NCBI RefSeq assembly: GCF_029168945.1
Contig: NC_083610.1
Location: forward strand, 72,407,580 to 72,471,579
DNA: 64,000 nucleotides
Source: Cannabis sativa
Lineage: Eukaryota; Streptophyta; Magnoliopsida; Rosales; Cannabaceae
Direction: 5' to 3'
In this document: one piece after another, positions 11,986 through 22,968 of the stretch
How the letters are laid out: every line of letters starts with the position of its first letter
How positions within the stretch are numbered: position 1 is the first letter of the stretch
The notes under the pieces: model-generated
Seen by the model: the letters and a program-made list of their open reading frames with translations, nothing else
What the model was told of the DNA's origin: nothing
Database searches by the model: none
Position numbers and translations under genes: made by a program

Positions 11986-13530
11986 GTTTTCACTACTGTT
12001 ATGATAGCCCCTCAACTAGCTTCAGAGATGGATAATGCAGGAATTGAGTTAGTAGTTGGAAAGTTGCACACCTTGACACTTCAATCTGATTTGCTAAAGA
12101 GAATCAAAAAGGCACAGTTAGAAGATCCCGAGCTAGTCAAGATTTGAGATGAGGTGATGGCTGGTTGGCCTAAAGACTTTTCAATCTCAAATAATGGAAT
12201 GTTACTGTATAAAGCTCGAGTTTGTGTTCCTAGTGTTGATAAGCTCAAGAAAAAAATCCTTGATGAAACTCATACCACACCTTATTCACTGCATCCGGGA
12301 ACCACCACAATGTATCAGGATCTAAAACCCTACTTTTGGTGGTATAAGATGAAAAGAGATGTGGTAGACTACGTGTCCAAGTGCTTAACCTGCCAACAAA
12401 TCAAAGCTAAACATCAAAGGCCAGCAGGGTTATTGAAACCATTATCTCTTCTTGAGTGGAAGTGGGAGGATATTGAGATGGATTTCGTAACTGGTTTTCC
12501 TAGAACCACAGGAATGTATGATTCGGTATGGGTCATAGTGGACAGATTCACAAAATCAGCTCACTTTCTGCTAGTGAAAGTTACTTATGCAGTGGATCAG
12601 CACGCTGAACTGTATGTAAAGGAGATAGTTCGTCTCCATGGAGCTCTTAAATCCATTATTTCAGATAGAGATCCAAAGTTTACATCAAAGTTTTGGGTGA
12701 GTCTTCAGAGAGCTATGGGTACAAAGCTGAAGTTTAGCACAGCTTTTCACCCTTAAACTGATGGGCAATCAAAAGGAACAATTCAAATACTGGAAGATTT
12801 ATTGCGAGCCTGTGTCATGGACTTTGAGGGTTCATGGAGTAAGTTCTTGCCTCTAATTGAATTCTCCTACAACAATAGCTACCAGAGTACAATAGGGATG
12901 GCTCCCTACGAGATGCTATATGGTAGAAAATGTCGCTCCCCTATTCATTGGGATTAAACTGGAGAAAGGAAGTACTTAGGTCCGAAATTAGTTCAGAGGA
13001 CCAATGAAGCTATAGACAATATCAAGGCTCGGATGCTTGCTTCTCAAAGCAGGCAGAAAGTTATGTTGATCCGAAGCGCAGAGATGTCACATTTCAGGCA
13101 GGGGAACATGTTTTCTTGCGGGTTTCACCTGTGAAGGGTATTACAAGCTTCGAGAAGAGGGGTAAGTTAAGCCCTAGGTTCATTAGGCCACTTCAGATAC
13201 TTGAGAAGGTCAGGTAGGTAGCGTATCGGCTAGCCTTACCACCAGCATTGTCGGCTGTTCATAATGTATTCCATATTTCAATGTTGAGGAAATATGTTTC
13301 AGACCGACTCATATCTTGAGTTATGAAGCCCTTGAACTACAGTCAGACTTATCCTACGAAGAACAACCAGTTCAGATCCTTGATAGGAAGGAAAAAGTTC
13401 TTTAGAACAAGACAATTGTTTTGGTCAAAGTGATCTGGAGAATGGAGGAAGCCACCTGGGAGTTGGAGTCTGACATGAGGACTCAATATCCCGAGCTATT
13501 CAGGTTAGATTTTGAGGGCAAAATCCTTTT
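11986..13530 (+). pseudogene. Gypsy 1 integrase with chromodomain-like tail
   Basis: Integrase inserts the cDNA. The His-His-Cys-Cys zinc-binding region is seen around [12 protein letters not shown] and CLTCQQIKAKH, then the first catalytic Asp in EMDFVTGFP and the second in ISDRDPKF. The catalytic Glu is lost: the site reads DGQSKGTIQ where gypsy 2 has DGQSERTIQ. Stops occur near 12147, 12754 and 12956, and further frameshifts follow. The end encodes a stretch around LVKVIWRMEEATWELES that fits the C-terminal chromodomain of Tekay-type chromoviruses, again with a stop. Confidence 0.85.
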
Positions 13531-13543
13531 AACGGGGGATAAT
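13531..13543 (+). other. Polypurine tract of gypsy 1
   Basis: AACGGGGGATAAT lies directly before the 3' LTR and would prime plus-strand DNA synthesis. Gypsy 2 has almost the same tract (CAGGGGGATAAT on its own strand). Confidence 0.8.
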
Positions 13544-15551
13544 TGTAATGACTGCATTAGTAATTTGGATTAGAAAAGGTAATTAACACTAATTTCTGAT
13601 ATTTTTATAATTATTTATGAATTTAATTAATTATGGGCCCTATTATTAGAAATGGGCACTAGAGTTATAATTTCTCAATTCCAGAGATTTTATTAAACTC
13701 TAGGAGAATTATTTGACTTATATGTGAATTATGCAATTTTTGTGACAACTAAAATGCGATGGATGGCTAGTTTGATCACATGGGTAAGTTTAGAACCTTA
13801 ATTCTTAGTAGGATATATTTTGGAGAAAATAAAATATCGAGATTATGCGGGGTTATTGTTTTTGACTATTTTACCCCTAGGTTTTAAATAGGCTTAAGTT
13901 ATGTATCAAGGGCATTTTAGTCTTTTCCAAGGGAGTGAGTGGTGGCTGCCTTAGGTGTTGACACCTAGCCTCCACATTCAGCCAAGGTTAATGTGATTAA
14001 CCTTAATGTCATCTTAAGAAAATAAAGGAAATAAAAAAAAAGATCAAAATGGAAGGAAAACCCTTTCTTTCCCTTCTCTCTCTTTGAACCAGCCAAGATC
14101 AAGGGGATTGATTACTGAACTTTGTTTTTTTAGCAAGGATTAGAGGAGGATTCAATCAAGGTAAACCCTAGATACTCAGTAGCTATGTGTTTCTTAAGGA
14201 TTTAATTGGTTTCAAGTAGTGATTTCATGTTTTGGTGGCTGTTAGGGTTAGAAATGCTTAGGGTATAGTTTTTATGTTCAATTTAAGTTGATTCTAGGTG
14301 CTGGTTGCTGGTATGAGTGTATGGTGTTATGATTTCGCAAGTTTGTGCTTTGAAACCTAAGCTTTGATCTTTAATGGCAAAATTTGATTCAATGAGTTTT
14401 TTTGGGATTTTCTGGTTGGAATATGTTGTGTATACCCTATTTAGGTACTCTAGAAAGTTCGGAGGCAATTAGACAAGTTTTGAGCAAATTGGAGGTTTTT
14501 TTGGGGAGGAATGGAAAAAACTGGTTAACCGGTTTACCAGTACCTATAAAACCGGTTAATTAGTTTTGGCAGGTTCCCCGAGAAACCAGTTTTCTCAATT
14601 CTCATCCTTTTCAGTGTCTTAGCTGGGTGTGTCCCTGTTTCCTAGGTTAATGTAATCCCTAAATAGTATAGCAGAGCCTTAGGTTGTAGACTCGAGTTTC
14701 CCGAATTAGGATTCAAAAATGCAATTTACCCGGTTTTAATATGTGATTAGGGCATACATCCAGCACGAGACTTTCCGTTCAGGTCGGCCAACACACTTGA
14801 ATCTGTAAAGGAGGTAAGAATTATATATAATGTGTGATATGAGTATGTGAATGTATGCATGTGTTAATGTATATGCATGCTTGTTGTGATTCATACACTA
14901 CCAACACTTGTACGGTAGCGGTACAGAGTGCATTGGAAAAGTGTATGATGTCTGAAGAGTACATCACGATGTTACCAGCACTAGTACGGGAAGGTACAAG
15001 GTCTATGTGGTACAACACTTAACAGTACTTAAGGTGCGGTTCATACCCTACCTACACTAGTACGATGGTAGTACTAAGTGCATGTGGTACATGGTACATG
15101 GTACATGGTCGTATCTTAGTAAAACGTTCTTACTCATCTGTTAAGCCTTGTAAATAGGTGTATGGGCTCCTAGATACAATTCAATAATATATGATATGTT
15201 AAATGCTTTTCATACTGAGTTTGTCGACTCACAGTTCTGCTTCCATGTGTAGGTAAAGGAAAGGCGAAAGCTGAACAGGAGTGAGTCTGTGCTGGGATGA
15301 GGTTGTACATGTCATGGCGGGGCGACCTAGAGTGTTCTGTCTCGGGACATCTGGGATTATTATTTTGTAGTCGTTGTGCGACCTGGTTACGTATTTTGTG
15401 TATTTTATACAAGAGTTTAAAATCGGGATCCCAGTACTTGTAAATGATTTTGTAAAGTTATAAAGTTTAACATTTAGTATAAAAGTTTTAATTTGACACG
15501 ATTTTTGAGCAAGTTCTTTGATTAGCAAAGATAGCACTGTAATTGAAAAAT

Positions 15552-15757
15552 GGGCATTTTACATAAATGTATACATTTTTTTAAATAATTACAAAAATTG
15601 TGCAAAAAAACACAATTTTAAACATGTACATATTTAAAAACATATTTACAAAATTTCATACAAATTCTTAATTAAATTATAATAGATATATTAATGATTC
15701 AACTTTCTATATTTAGATTTGTATAACTATTTTTTATGACTAATTGATATGGTATTA
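15552..15757 (+). repeat. MULE left terminal inverted repeat
   Basis: 206 bases that pair with 17144-17349. The inner two thirds, including TTTTTTATGACTAATTGA, are nearly identical between arms, while the outer ~50 bases have diverged more. Confidence 0.9.
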
Positions 15758-16049
15758 GAGCCAATTTAATAACATATCATTTTTTAATTAAAAAATCATT
15801 ATCAAATTTGAAATGATATTATATTGTATAATTTGATCTTGATAATATATTATCAGATTTTATTGGAAAAATATTGAAAATTGATATTAATTATACATAT
15901 GATCATATCAAGCCAATTTAATATATTTTAATGTTAATTAACATATATTTTGAATTAGTGATATATATATATATATGTTTCATATTTTAATTTTCATTCA
16001 TTCTTTCTTTTTTATTTTATAGATTGCATTCTTGTTACATAATTTTTCA

Positions 16050-16316
16050 ATGGTGCAAACTCGTTCCACTGATAATATGTCTATTGAGTCTGGTGATTTT
16101 GTTAGTGATGATGAGAAGATCTCATCCCTTGTGAGTGTGAAGAAAGTTGGGATCAAGAAAAAAATTAGTGGGAAGCAACCGGACCGTAAAAGACCCGCTA
16201 AAAAAATCTGCACACACCCGCATGTAGATGAAGTATCCGATTCAGATTCTGGTGGAAGACTTATTCATGCTCCATTTATAAAGGTCCTTTTTTTTTGGTA
16301 TTTTTATCTTTGTTAG
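16050..16316 (+). CDS. Small ORF inside the MULE, unknown function
   Basis: An ATG at 16050 opens 88 codons (MVQTRSTDNM...). The frame extends upstream to 16032 only through a TTG, so the ATG is preferred. The product is acidic at the start (SGDFVSDDEK), then strongly basic (KKVGIKKKISGKQ, DRKRPAKK), which looks like a bipartite nuclear localisation signal, then acidic (DEVSDSDSGG). The last ten residues come from a T-rich stretch. A GT at 16284 directly after the codon for residue 78 could be a splice donor, making 16050-16283 an exon. I do not recognise a family. It may be a captured host exon or part of a MULE accessory gene; expression is unproven. Confidence 0.4.
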   Translation: MVQTRSTDNMSIESGDFVSDDEKISSLVSVKKVGIKKKISGKQPDRKRPAKKICTHPHVDEVSDSDSGGRLIHAPFIKVLFFWYFYLC

Positions 16317-16968
16317 TTGTTTTTTTTCTTTTTTTTGGTGGTGTTTCTTATTATGTTTTGTTGTGTATGGTATTGTAATATTTTTTTAATATTGCTTATA
16401 TGTTTTTAGTGTTTTTTTAAAATTTATATATGTTTTTGTTAAACTTGATGGGTTGTTTTTGTTTATTTTTTAATGTATTTTTTTGGTGGAAGAATTATTC
16501 ATGCTCCATCTATAAAGGTCCTTTTTTTTGGTATTTTTATCTTTGTTAGTTGTTTTTTTTCTTTTGTTTTTTTTTTTGTGGTGTTTCTTATTATGTTTTG
16601 TTGTGTATCGCATTGTAATATTTTTTTAATATTGTTTATTTGTTTTTAGTGTTTTTTTTTAAAAAAAATTATATATGTTTTTGTTAATCTTGATGGGTTG
16701 TTTTTGTTTATTTTTTTAATGTATTTTTTTTGTGGAAGAATTATTCATGCTCCATCTATAAATGTCCTTTCTTTGGTATTTTTATCTTTGTTTGTTGTTT
16801 TTTTTTCTTTTGTTGTTTTGTGGTTTTTTTATTATGTTTTGTTGTGTATCGTGTTGTAATATTTTTCTAATATTGTTTATTTGTTTTTAGTATTTTTTTT
16901 TTAATTTATATATGTTTTTGTTAAACTTGATGGGTTGTTTTTGTTTATTTTTTTAATGTATTTTTTTC
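16251..16968 (+). repeat. Three tandem units inside the MULE
   Basis: Units start GGTGGAAGA at 16251, 16485 and (TGTGGAAGA) 16731, with spacings of 234 and 246 bases. Each has an ATTCATGCTCCAT block, a (T/A)-rich run, TTATTATGTTTTGTTGTGTAT and AACTTGATGGGTTG or close. The first unit overlaps the end of the small ORF, so the ORF end (residues around GGRLIHAPFIK) is itself repeated downstream in similar form. Confidence 0.85.
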
Positions 16969-17143
16969 GCTTTTTATTATTAATTTAAAACTGTTTATTA
17001 TTTTAAATCGTTAATTATTTTTTTATGTCTTATATTTAAAATATTACATCTGTATATTTTAAAAATTATTGTTTATAATTAGAATCTTATTATGTTTTTT
17101 AATTATTAATATACAAATTTTGTTAATTAGTAGGCTTACTCAT

Positions 17144-17349
17144 TAATACCATATCAATTAGTCATAAAAAATAGTTATACAAATCTAAATATAGAAAGTT
17201 AAATCATTAATATATCTTTTGTAATTTAATTAAAAATATGTATGAATTTTTGTAAATATGTTTTCAAATGTGTACATTTTTAAAATTGTGTTTTTTTGCA
17301 TATTTTTTGTAATATAATTGTTTTTGTTGTACACTAATGAAAAAACCCC
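17144..17349 (-). repeat. MULE right terminal inverted repeat
   Basis: Inverted partner of 15552-15757, ending AAAAAACCCC next to the right copy of the 9-bp duplication. Confidence 0.9.
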
Positions 17350-17391
17350 TTGAAAAATCATTGTAGTGTACCTTAACGTTACGGCGTTACA

Positions 17392-17550
17392 GGTGGTCTT
17401 ATACAAGACTGAACTCCCGTCAATGTTGGAAGAACATAGTCCCTCAGACTACGGTCACGTGGATTATGAGCATTTTCCTGATCTTCCACAGCACCCCTAT
17501 TATTTGTGTTATTGGCTATCACCTCTTCTTGGTCAACCCTTAATGCAGCT
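17392..17550 (-). pseudogene. Athila-like element A, gag fragment between two gypsy insertions
   Basis: Minus-strand translation includes [15 protein letters not shown] and SCIRPP, matching [14 protein letters not shown] in element B gag. The fragment is open through all 159 bases. Both ends are target sites: GGTGG for gypsy 1 and CAGCT for gypsy 2. It proves that the two gypsy elements inserted into the same gag gene only about 160 bp apart. Confidence 0.9.
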
Positions 17551-19562
17551 TGTAACGCTCGTATTTAAATATTTTCAAATCCAGAAGTTAATTTGATTTT
17601 ATTATAGCTCTATACTTTTATGGGTCGGGATCCCGAGTATCAAAATACAATTTAAAAGTGTTTTACTAATATGTACATATAATATATTTTTTTTAAAACT
17701 CGCGAACATGCAACTTCAAAATACAGACTCCAAAATAATAAAAGACTGAAACCCTCTAGATTGCACTGCCGCGATATGTACAATCACTGTTGAGCTCCAT
17801 CTCACTGTTCCTCCAGCTTTGCCTTTCCCTTACCTACACAAGGTAGCAAACTGATGAGCCAACACACTCAGTAAGATATGCAAAACATATATATAAGTAA
17901 TGCGATGTCGGCTTTGTGATTAAGCCGCCCTGAGCTCAATAATTAAGCTCCCCAAATGGATAAGAACGTTCTTAAAGGTTGGTGCTATTAACCATGATAT
18001 CACCCACTACCAGCACTATGATCGCACTGCGGGACCGGCACTATGTTCGTAACGCTATGATAGCATCAATAGCACCCAAGCGTATAATTGGCCATGATAT
18101 CACTCTTAACCAGTACTGTGCCCGTACTGCCGAACCGACACAATGGTTGTGCCGCTATGATAGCGCCAATTAATACCCTCTGGGGTGAATATCACTCTTA
18201 ACCAGTACGATGCCTGTACTGCCGAACCGACACAATGGTTGTGCCGCTATGATATCACCCAAAATGTATACAACCATAAATACAACATGCTTATATAATA
18301 TGTTCTATGCTATTCTTACCTCCTTCCGTGCTCAAGTGTGCCGGTCAGCCTGAGTGGAAACACAGCTCGACGCTTTACAGAGCCCTAAACCATAATATTC
18401 AGAATTCTATGAGAGACACGCTAAACACTTATCGAGGATTTAAAATCGAAACTAAGAATAACCCTATCAATAAATAGGATTCTAATACTGTAAAAACTGT
18501 AAAAACTAGGGTTCGGGAAAAAGCCCCAACCGGCAGATCGGTCCCCAACTGGAATCCCGGTTCTTGGGTACCAACCGGTCGATCGGTTCTAATGGTCCCC
18601 CAGAACCGGTCGACCGGTTCTGTGCTGGGAACCCTAAAACCGATCCCCACACTTCAATTCAATCCCAAACTCTCCAATAACTTCCAGAATACCTGTACAT
18701 ACCATAATAAACTAAAACCAAGCAATAAAACTCAACAACAAACAGTAATCATCAATTCACTATTAAAGGTCAAGATTTGAGTTCTCAAACTCAAACCTTA
18801 GCCAAACCTTAACAAAGCCTACCATATCAGCTCAAATCAAACAACATACTCCCCACCTAATCCCAAAACACGAAAAACAAACCATCCCAAACCTACAGTA
18901 CCCTAAACACCCAAGTTCATGCATAAAACTTACATTAAGCTTAGGAAAAAAATCATGGAAAGGAGAGCTAGAGTTATTTACCTTGAATTGGAGTGTTCTA
19001 ATCAACCAAGATCACACAAATTGAGGTAACCACAACAATTCCCAGCTGGTTTCCTTGGTGTTCGAGAGAGAAGGAGAGAGGCTTGGAAATTTCTAAGTTT
19101 TCCTTCAATTTTAAGTTTACTCTTATTTCTAATTTAAGTTAATTCATTTATATCTTAATAAAAGATATAACCAGCCCCTCCAAAGCCACTAGAGGCCAAA
19201 TAATTAACCAAGGAAAAGACCTTTTTGCCCTTTAACTAAATTAAAATAGTTACTAACTTCCAAGGGTAAACTAGTCATTTTTCCAAACCCCAAAAATTCC
19301 AACACCTCCAATACCCAACAATGATACCCCGATAATAATATTCTAAGTCATATAAAATATGACTCTCTAAAGGCCCGACGTTGCTTTCCACAGCTTCTGA
19401 ACACAAACATATAAATTGAATAATTTACATGAAATAGCATAATAAACATATATGATATTAAATATATTTCTAAAATATGCATTTCATAAATATTAATTAA
19501 ATCTTATGCATAAACCCTAATTATTCAATAATCCAAAATATTAATCTTAGGCGGTCTTTACA
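17551..19562 (-). repeat. Gypsy 2, 3' LTR
   Basis: 2012 bp; plus strand reads TGTAACGCTCG ... GGTCTTTACA. It aligns with 23872-26034. Direct neighbour of a polypurine tract on the right. Confidence 0.9.
17996..18260 (-). repeat. Tandem units inside gypsy 2 LTR
   Basis: Three imperfect units begin near 17996, 18096 and 18188 (spacings about 100 and 92). Each carries an ACCAG(C/T)AC block, an ACTGC(C/G)G block and a GCTATGATA block. The same array is in the 5' LTR around 24311-24580, so it predates the insertion. The plus-strand ORFs over it (17979-18173 and 24300-24494) are products of the repeat. Confidence 0.75.
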
Positions 19563-19574
19563 ATTATCCCCCTG
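19563..19574 (-). other. Polypurine tract of gypsy 2
   Basis: On the minus strand CAGGGGGATAAT directly precedes the 3' LTR. Confidence 0.8.
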
Positions 19575-19599
19575 TTAAAAAGGATTTCCTCCCCGAAAT

Positions 19600-21130
19600 C
19601 TAACTTGAACAACTCCGGATGTTGAGTCCTCATAACAGACTCCAATTCTCAAGTGGCTTCTTCCACTTTACTATTCCTCCAGAGTACTTTAACCAACACT
19701 ATGGTTTTGGTTCGAAGGACCTTTTTCTTCCTATCTAAAATTTGCAATATTTGTTCATCATTAGATAGATCAGGTTGTAACTCCAATGTCTCATAACTTA
19801 AGACATGCATTGGATCAGACACGTATTCCCTCAGCATGGAAACATCAAATACATTATGCACAGCTGACAATGATGGAGGTAAGGCCAACCGATAAGCAAC
19901 TTGCCCAACCGTTTCGAGTATTTCAAAAGGTCTAATAAATCTAGGACTTAACTTGCCTTTCTTCCCAAAGTGTCTGAATCCTTTCATTGGGGACACTCGA
20001 AGAAAACATGGTCTCCAGATTGGAATGTAACATCTTGACGTTTAGGGTCTGTATAACTTTTTTGCCTGCTTTGCGAAGCAAGCATTCGAGCTTTAATCTT
20101 ATCTATTGCCTCATTAGTTTTCTGGACCAACTCAGGGTCTAGATATTTTCGTTCTCCTATCTAATGGGTTGGGGAACGACATTTCCTACCATAGAGCAGC
20201 TCATAAGGAGCCATTCCTAAGGTGCTTTGGTAGTTATTATATTGGAGAATTCAATCAGAGGCAAATACTTACTCCATGACCCTCCAAAATCCATGACACA
20301 AGTTCGTAACAAGTCTTTAAGTATCTGAATAGTTCGCTCAGATTGCCCATCTGTTTGAGGATGAAAGGTCGTGCTGAATTTCAGATTAGTTCCCATAGCC
20401 TTCTGCAAACTCACCCAAAACTTCGATGTAAATTTAGGGTCTCTATTTGAAACGATAGACTTCGGTACCCCATGAAGTCAAACAATTTCTTTCACATACA
20501 GATCAGCATACTGATCCATCGTATAGGTCACCTTAACGGGCAAGAAATGTGCCGATTTTGTAAAGCGATCTACCACGACCCAAACTGAGTCGTACATTCC
20601 CATGGTTCTAGGTAAACCAACCACAAACTCCATCGTAATGTCTTCCCATTTCCATTCTGGAAGTGATAACGGTTGAAGTAATCCTGCAGGTCGCTGATGC
20701 TCTGCTTTAATTTGTTGACAAGTTAAGCACTTAGTGACATAATCCACCACATCCCTCTTCATCCCATACCACCAGAAATATTGCTTCAAATCTTGTTACA
20801 TTTTGGTGGTTCCTGGATGTAATGAGTAAGGGGTAGTATGAGCTTCATCCAAAATTTCTTTCTTAAGCTCGGTGTTATTAGAGACACACACTCGCGTTTT
20901 AAACAATATCATTCCACTGTCAGAGATTGAAAAGTCCTTAGCTTTGCCCGCTAAGACATCTTCTCGAATCTTAACCAATTCAGGATCTTCTAATTGTACC
21001 ATTTTGATTCTTTCCAACAAGTCTGGCTGAAGTGTCAGATTATACAATTTCTCAATCACCAATTCAATATTTGCCCTATTCATTTCTGAGGCTAACTGAG
21101 GAGAAATCATGATCATATTGAATACCTGAT
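19600..21130 (-). pseudogene. Gypsy 2 integrase with chromodomain-like tail
   Basis: Zinc-binding region with [13 protein letters not shown] and CLTCQQIKAEHQ, then the first catalytic Asp in TMEFVVGLPRT context (Asp replaced by Glu-Phe, where gypsy 1 reads EMDF). The second catalytic site reads VSNRDPKF, so the Asp seen as SDRD in gypsy 1 is Asn. The catalytic Glu is kept in DGQSERTIQ. Stops are at the start of the central region (near 20794), near 20474 (a TGA where Arg is expected) and within the tail near 19646. The tail includes LVKVLWRNSKVEEAT, a chromodomain-like segment. Frameshifts near 20000-20220 add to the damage. Confidence 0.88.
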
Positions 21131-22470
21131 CAGGTCCTTTTCGACTTAAGGTATCTGCCACAACATTTACCTTTCCAGGATGATACAGGATTTCACAGTC
21201 ATAGTCCTCTACTAGTTCTAACCATCTCCGATGTCTCATATTTAAATCCTTCTGAGTGAAAAAGTACTTGAGACTTTTGTGGTCAGTATAGATCTCACAC
21301 CTTTCACCATATAAGTGGTGTCGCCAAATTTTCAAGGCAAACACCATTGCTGCAAGTCCTAGGTCGTAAGTTGGGTAACGCTGCTCATAATCTTTCAATT
21401 GTCGAGAAGCATAAGCTATGACTTTATCTGCCTGCATTAACACACAGCCCAAACCCTACCTTGATGCATCGCAATACACCACAAACTTTTCTTGATCCGA
21501 TGGCAAGGCTAATACAGGAGTTGTAATCAATCGTTGCTTCAGCTCTTGAAAACCTTTCTCACACTTATCTGACCATATAAACCGCTGGTTCTTCCAAGTT
21601 AACTCGGTCCATGGCACTGCAATCTTGGAAAAACCTTCCACAAAATGCCGATAATAACCCGCTAAACCGAGAAAACTTTGAACTTTAGTGACTGTTTTAG
21701 GTGTAGGCCAATTTTTCACTGCTTCAATCTTCCCTGGATCCACCATAATTCCGTCTCTTCCAACAATATGCCTCAGGAAAGACACTTGTGATAGCCAAAA
21801 CTCAAATTTTTTTTTGAACGTCGCATAAAGTTTATGATCTCTGAGTCGTTGCAGAACCATTCGAAGATGCTGTTCGTGTTCTGCTTCTGACCGAGAGTAC
21901 ACAAGGATATCATCGATAAATACAATTACAAAATTATCGAGGAAATCCTTGAATACTCTATTCATGAGATCCATAAACACTGCCGGTGCATTCATTAACC
22001 CGAATGACATGATCAGGAACTCATAATGACCATACCTGGTTCGGAAGGCTGTCTTCAGAATATCCTCTTCTCGGATTCTCAACTGATGATATCCTGACCT
22101 CAGGTCAATCTTAGAGATTACCGTCTTGCCCTGAAGTTGATCAAACAAATCGTCAATTCTAGGCAGAGGATATTTATTCTTAATGGTTAACTTATTCAGC
22201 TCCCGATAGTCGATACATAATACACTTCTGAAGAGTCCCATCCCTCTTCTCTACAAATAAAACCGGAGCTCCCCAAGGTGACACACTAGGCCGAGTGAAC
22301 CCTAGATCCAACATCCCTTGGAGTTGTATCTTCAGTTCTTTTAATTCGGCAGGTGCCATTCGGTAGGGCGCTTTTGAAGCAGGTTCTACTCCAGGGATTA
22401 GATCAATAATAAAATCTATCTCCCGCTGAGGTGGTAACCCAGGTAATTCCTCTGGAAACACATCCAAGAA
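21131..22470 (-). pseudogene. Gypsy 2 reverse transcriptase and RNase H
   Basis: Reverse transcriptase motifs [34 protein letters not shown] and the catalytic FIDDILVYS are intact. RNase H has [20 protein letters not shown] and the catalytic [11 protein letters not shown] frameshift near 22200-22240 separates the first motif block ([16 protein letters not shown]) from the rest, and a stop near 21453 lies right after VVYCDASR. These two lesions are different from those of gypsy 1, so the two copies decayed independently. Confidence 0.9.
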
Positions 22471-22968
22471 TTTCCTTAACCACTCTAACCTCTTTAGGTC
22501 CAAGTAACACCGGTTTACTAGAATCCACTACAACTGCCAGGAATCCAACACATCCACTGAGTAACAAATCCCTAGCCTTTAATGCTGAGATTCTTGGAAC
22601 ATGAAAACCTTGAACCAAACCAACAAAGACAAATGGTTTCTCATCCTCCGATTGAAAAGTTACAATTTTCTGTTACAATCCATACTAGCAGAATATTTGA
22701 ACAAAAAGTCCATTCCGAGTATAGTGTCGAACTCGGCCAATGGTAACTCCACAAGATCAGGGCTCAATTCTCTATCTTCAATTCTAATTAACACTGATCT
22801 CACCCACTTTCTTGAAACAATTAGTTCCCCATTAGACAGCAGGGTTCCAAATCCCATCTCAAAAATATCACTAGGTCTATCAAGTTGATCAAGAACTCTT
22901 GTTGACACATAAGATCGAGTAGCACCTGAGTCAAATAAAATAGTAAATACTAGACCGTTGATAAGAAG
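22471..22968 (-). pseudogene. Gypsy 2 aspartic protease region
   Basis: The active-site segment LFDSGATRSYV is intact, followed by AEFDTILGMDFLFKY. A frame break near 22610-22660 (after CNRK) separates the core from the linker to the reverse transcriptase. This is the best-preserved protease of the chromovirus type in the window. Confidence 0.85.

Larger units (their letters stand above)
15552..17349 (+). mobile_element. Non-autonomous Mutator-like element (MULE)
   Basis: An 1798-bp insertion in the gypsy 1 3' LTR, flanked by a perfect 9-bp duplication TTGAAAAAT (15543-15551 and 17350-17358), the size typical of Mutator transposons. It has 206-bp terminal inverted repeats starting GGGCATTTT and, on the other strand, GGGGTTTTT. 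The 5' LTR of the same gypsy element shows the empty site, proving a separate insertion. No MURA-type transposase is visible. It holds one short reading frame and three tandem units. The strand is given by that reading frame and is arbitrary for the transposon. Confidence 0.92.
6731..17391 (+). mobile_element. Ty3/gypsy element 1 (Tekay/Del-like chromovirus), degraded
   Basis: Full-length element with LTRs at 6731-8787 and 13544-17391, flanked by a perfect 5-bp target duplication GGTGG (6726-6730 and 17392-17396). The internal part runs in the order gag, protease, reverse transcriptase, RNase H, integrase, chromodomain-like tail, which is the gypsy order. The site lies inside the gag of Athila-like element A, whose reading continues on both sides. 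The right LTR is longer only because it carries a Mutator-like element. Every domain has stops or frameshifts, so it cannot move by itself. The lineage name is inferred from LTR ends, primer site and domain content. Confidence 0.9.
13544..17391 (+). repeat. Gypsy 1, 3' LTR (interrupted by a MULE)
   Basis: TGTAATGACTGC ... CGGCGTTACA. Without the 1798-bp insertion and its 9-bp duplication it would be 2041 bp, close to the 2057 bp of the 5' LTR. Differences from the 5' LTR are scattered substitutions and small indels, so the insertion of gypsy 1 is not very recent. A triplicated TGGTACA run around 15085-15108 marks it apart from the 5' copy, which has two. Confidence 0.9.

Noticed and set aside
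17979..18173. ORF repeated at 17979-18173 and 24300-24494
   Set aside because: Made by the tandem units in the two LTRs of gypsy 2 and antisense to the element.
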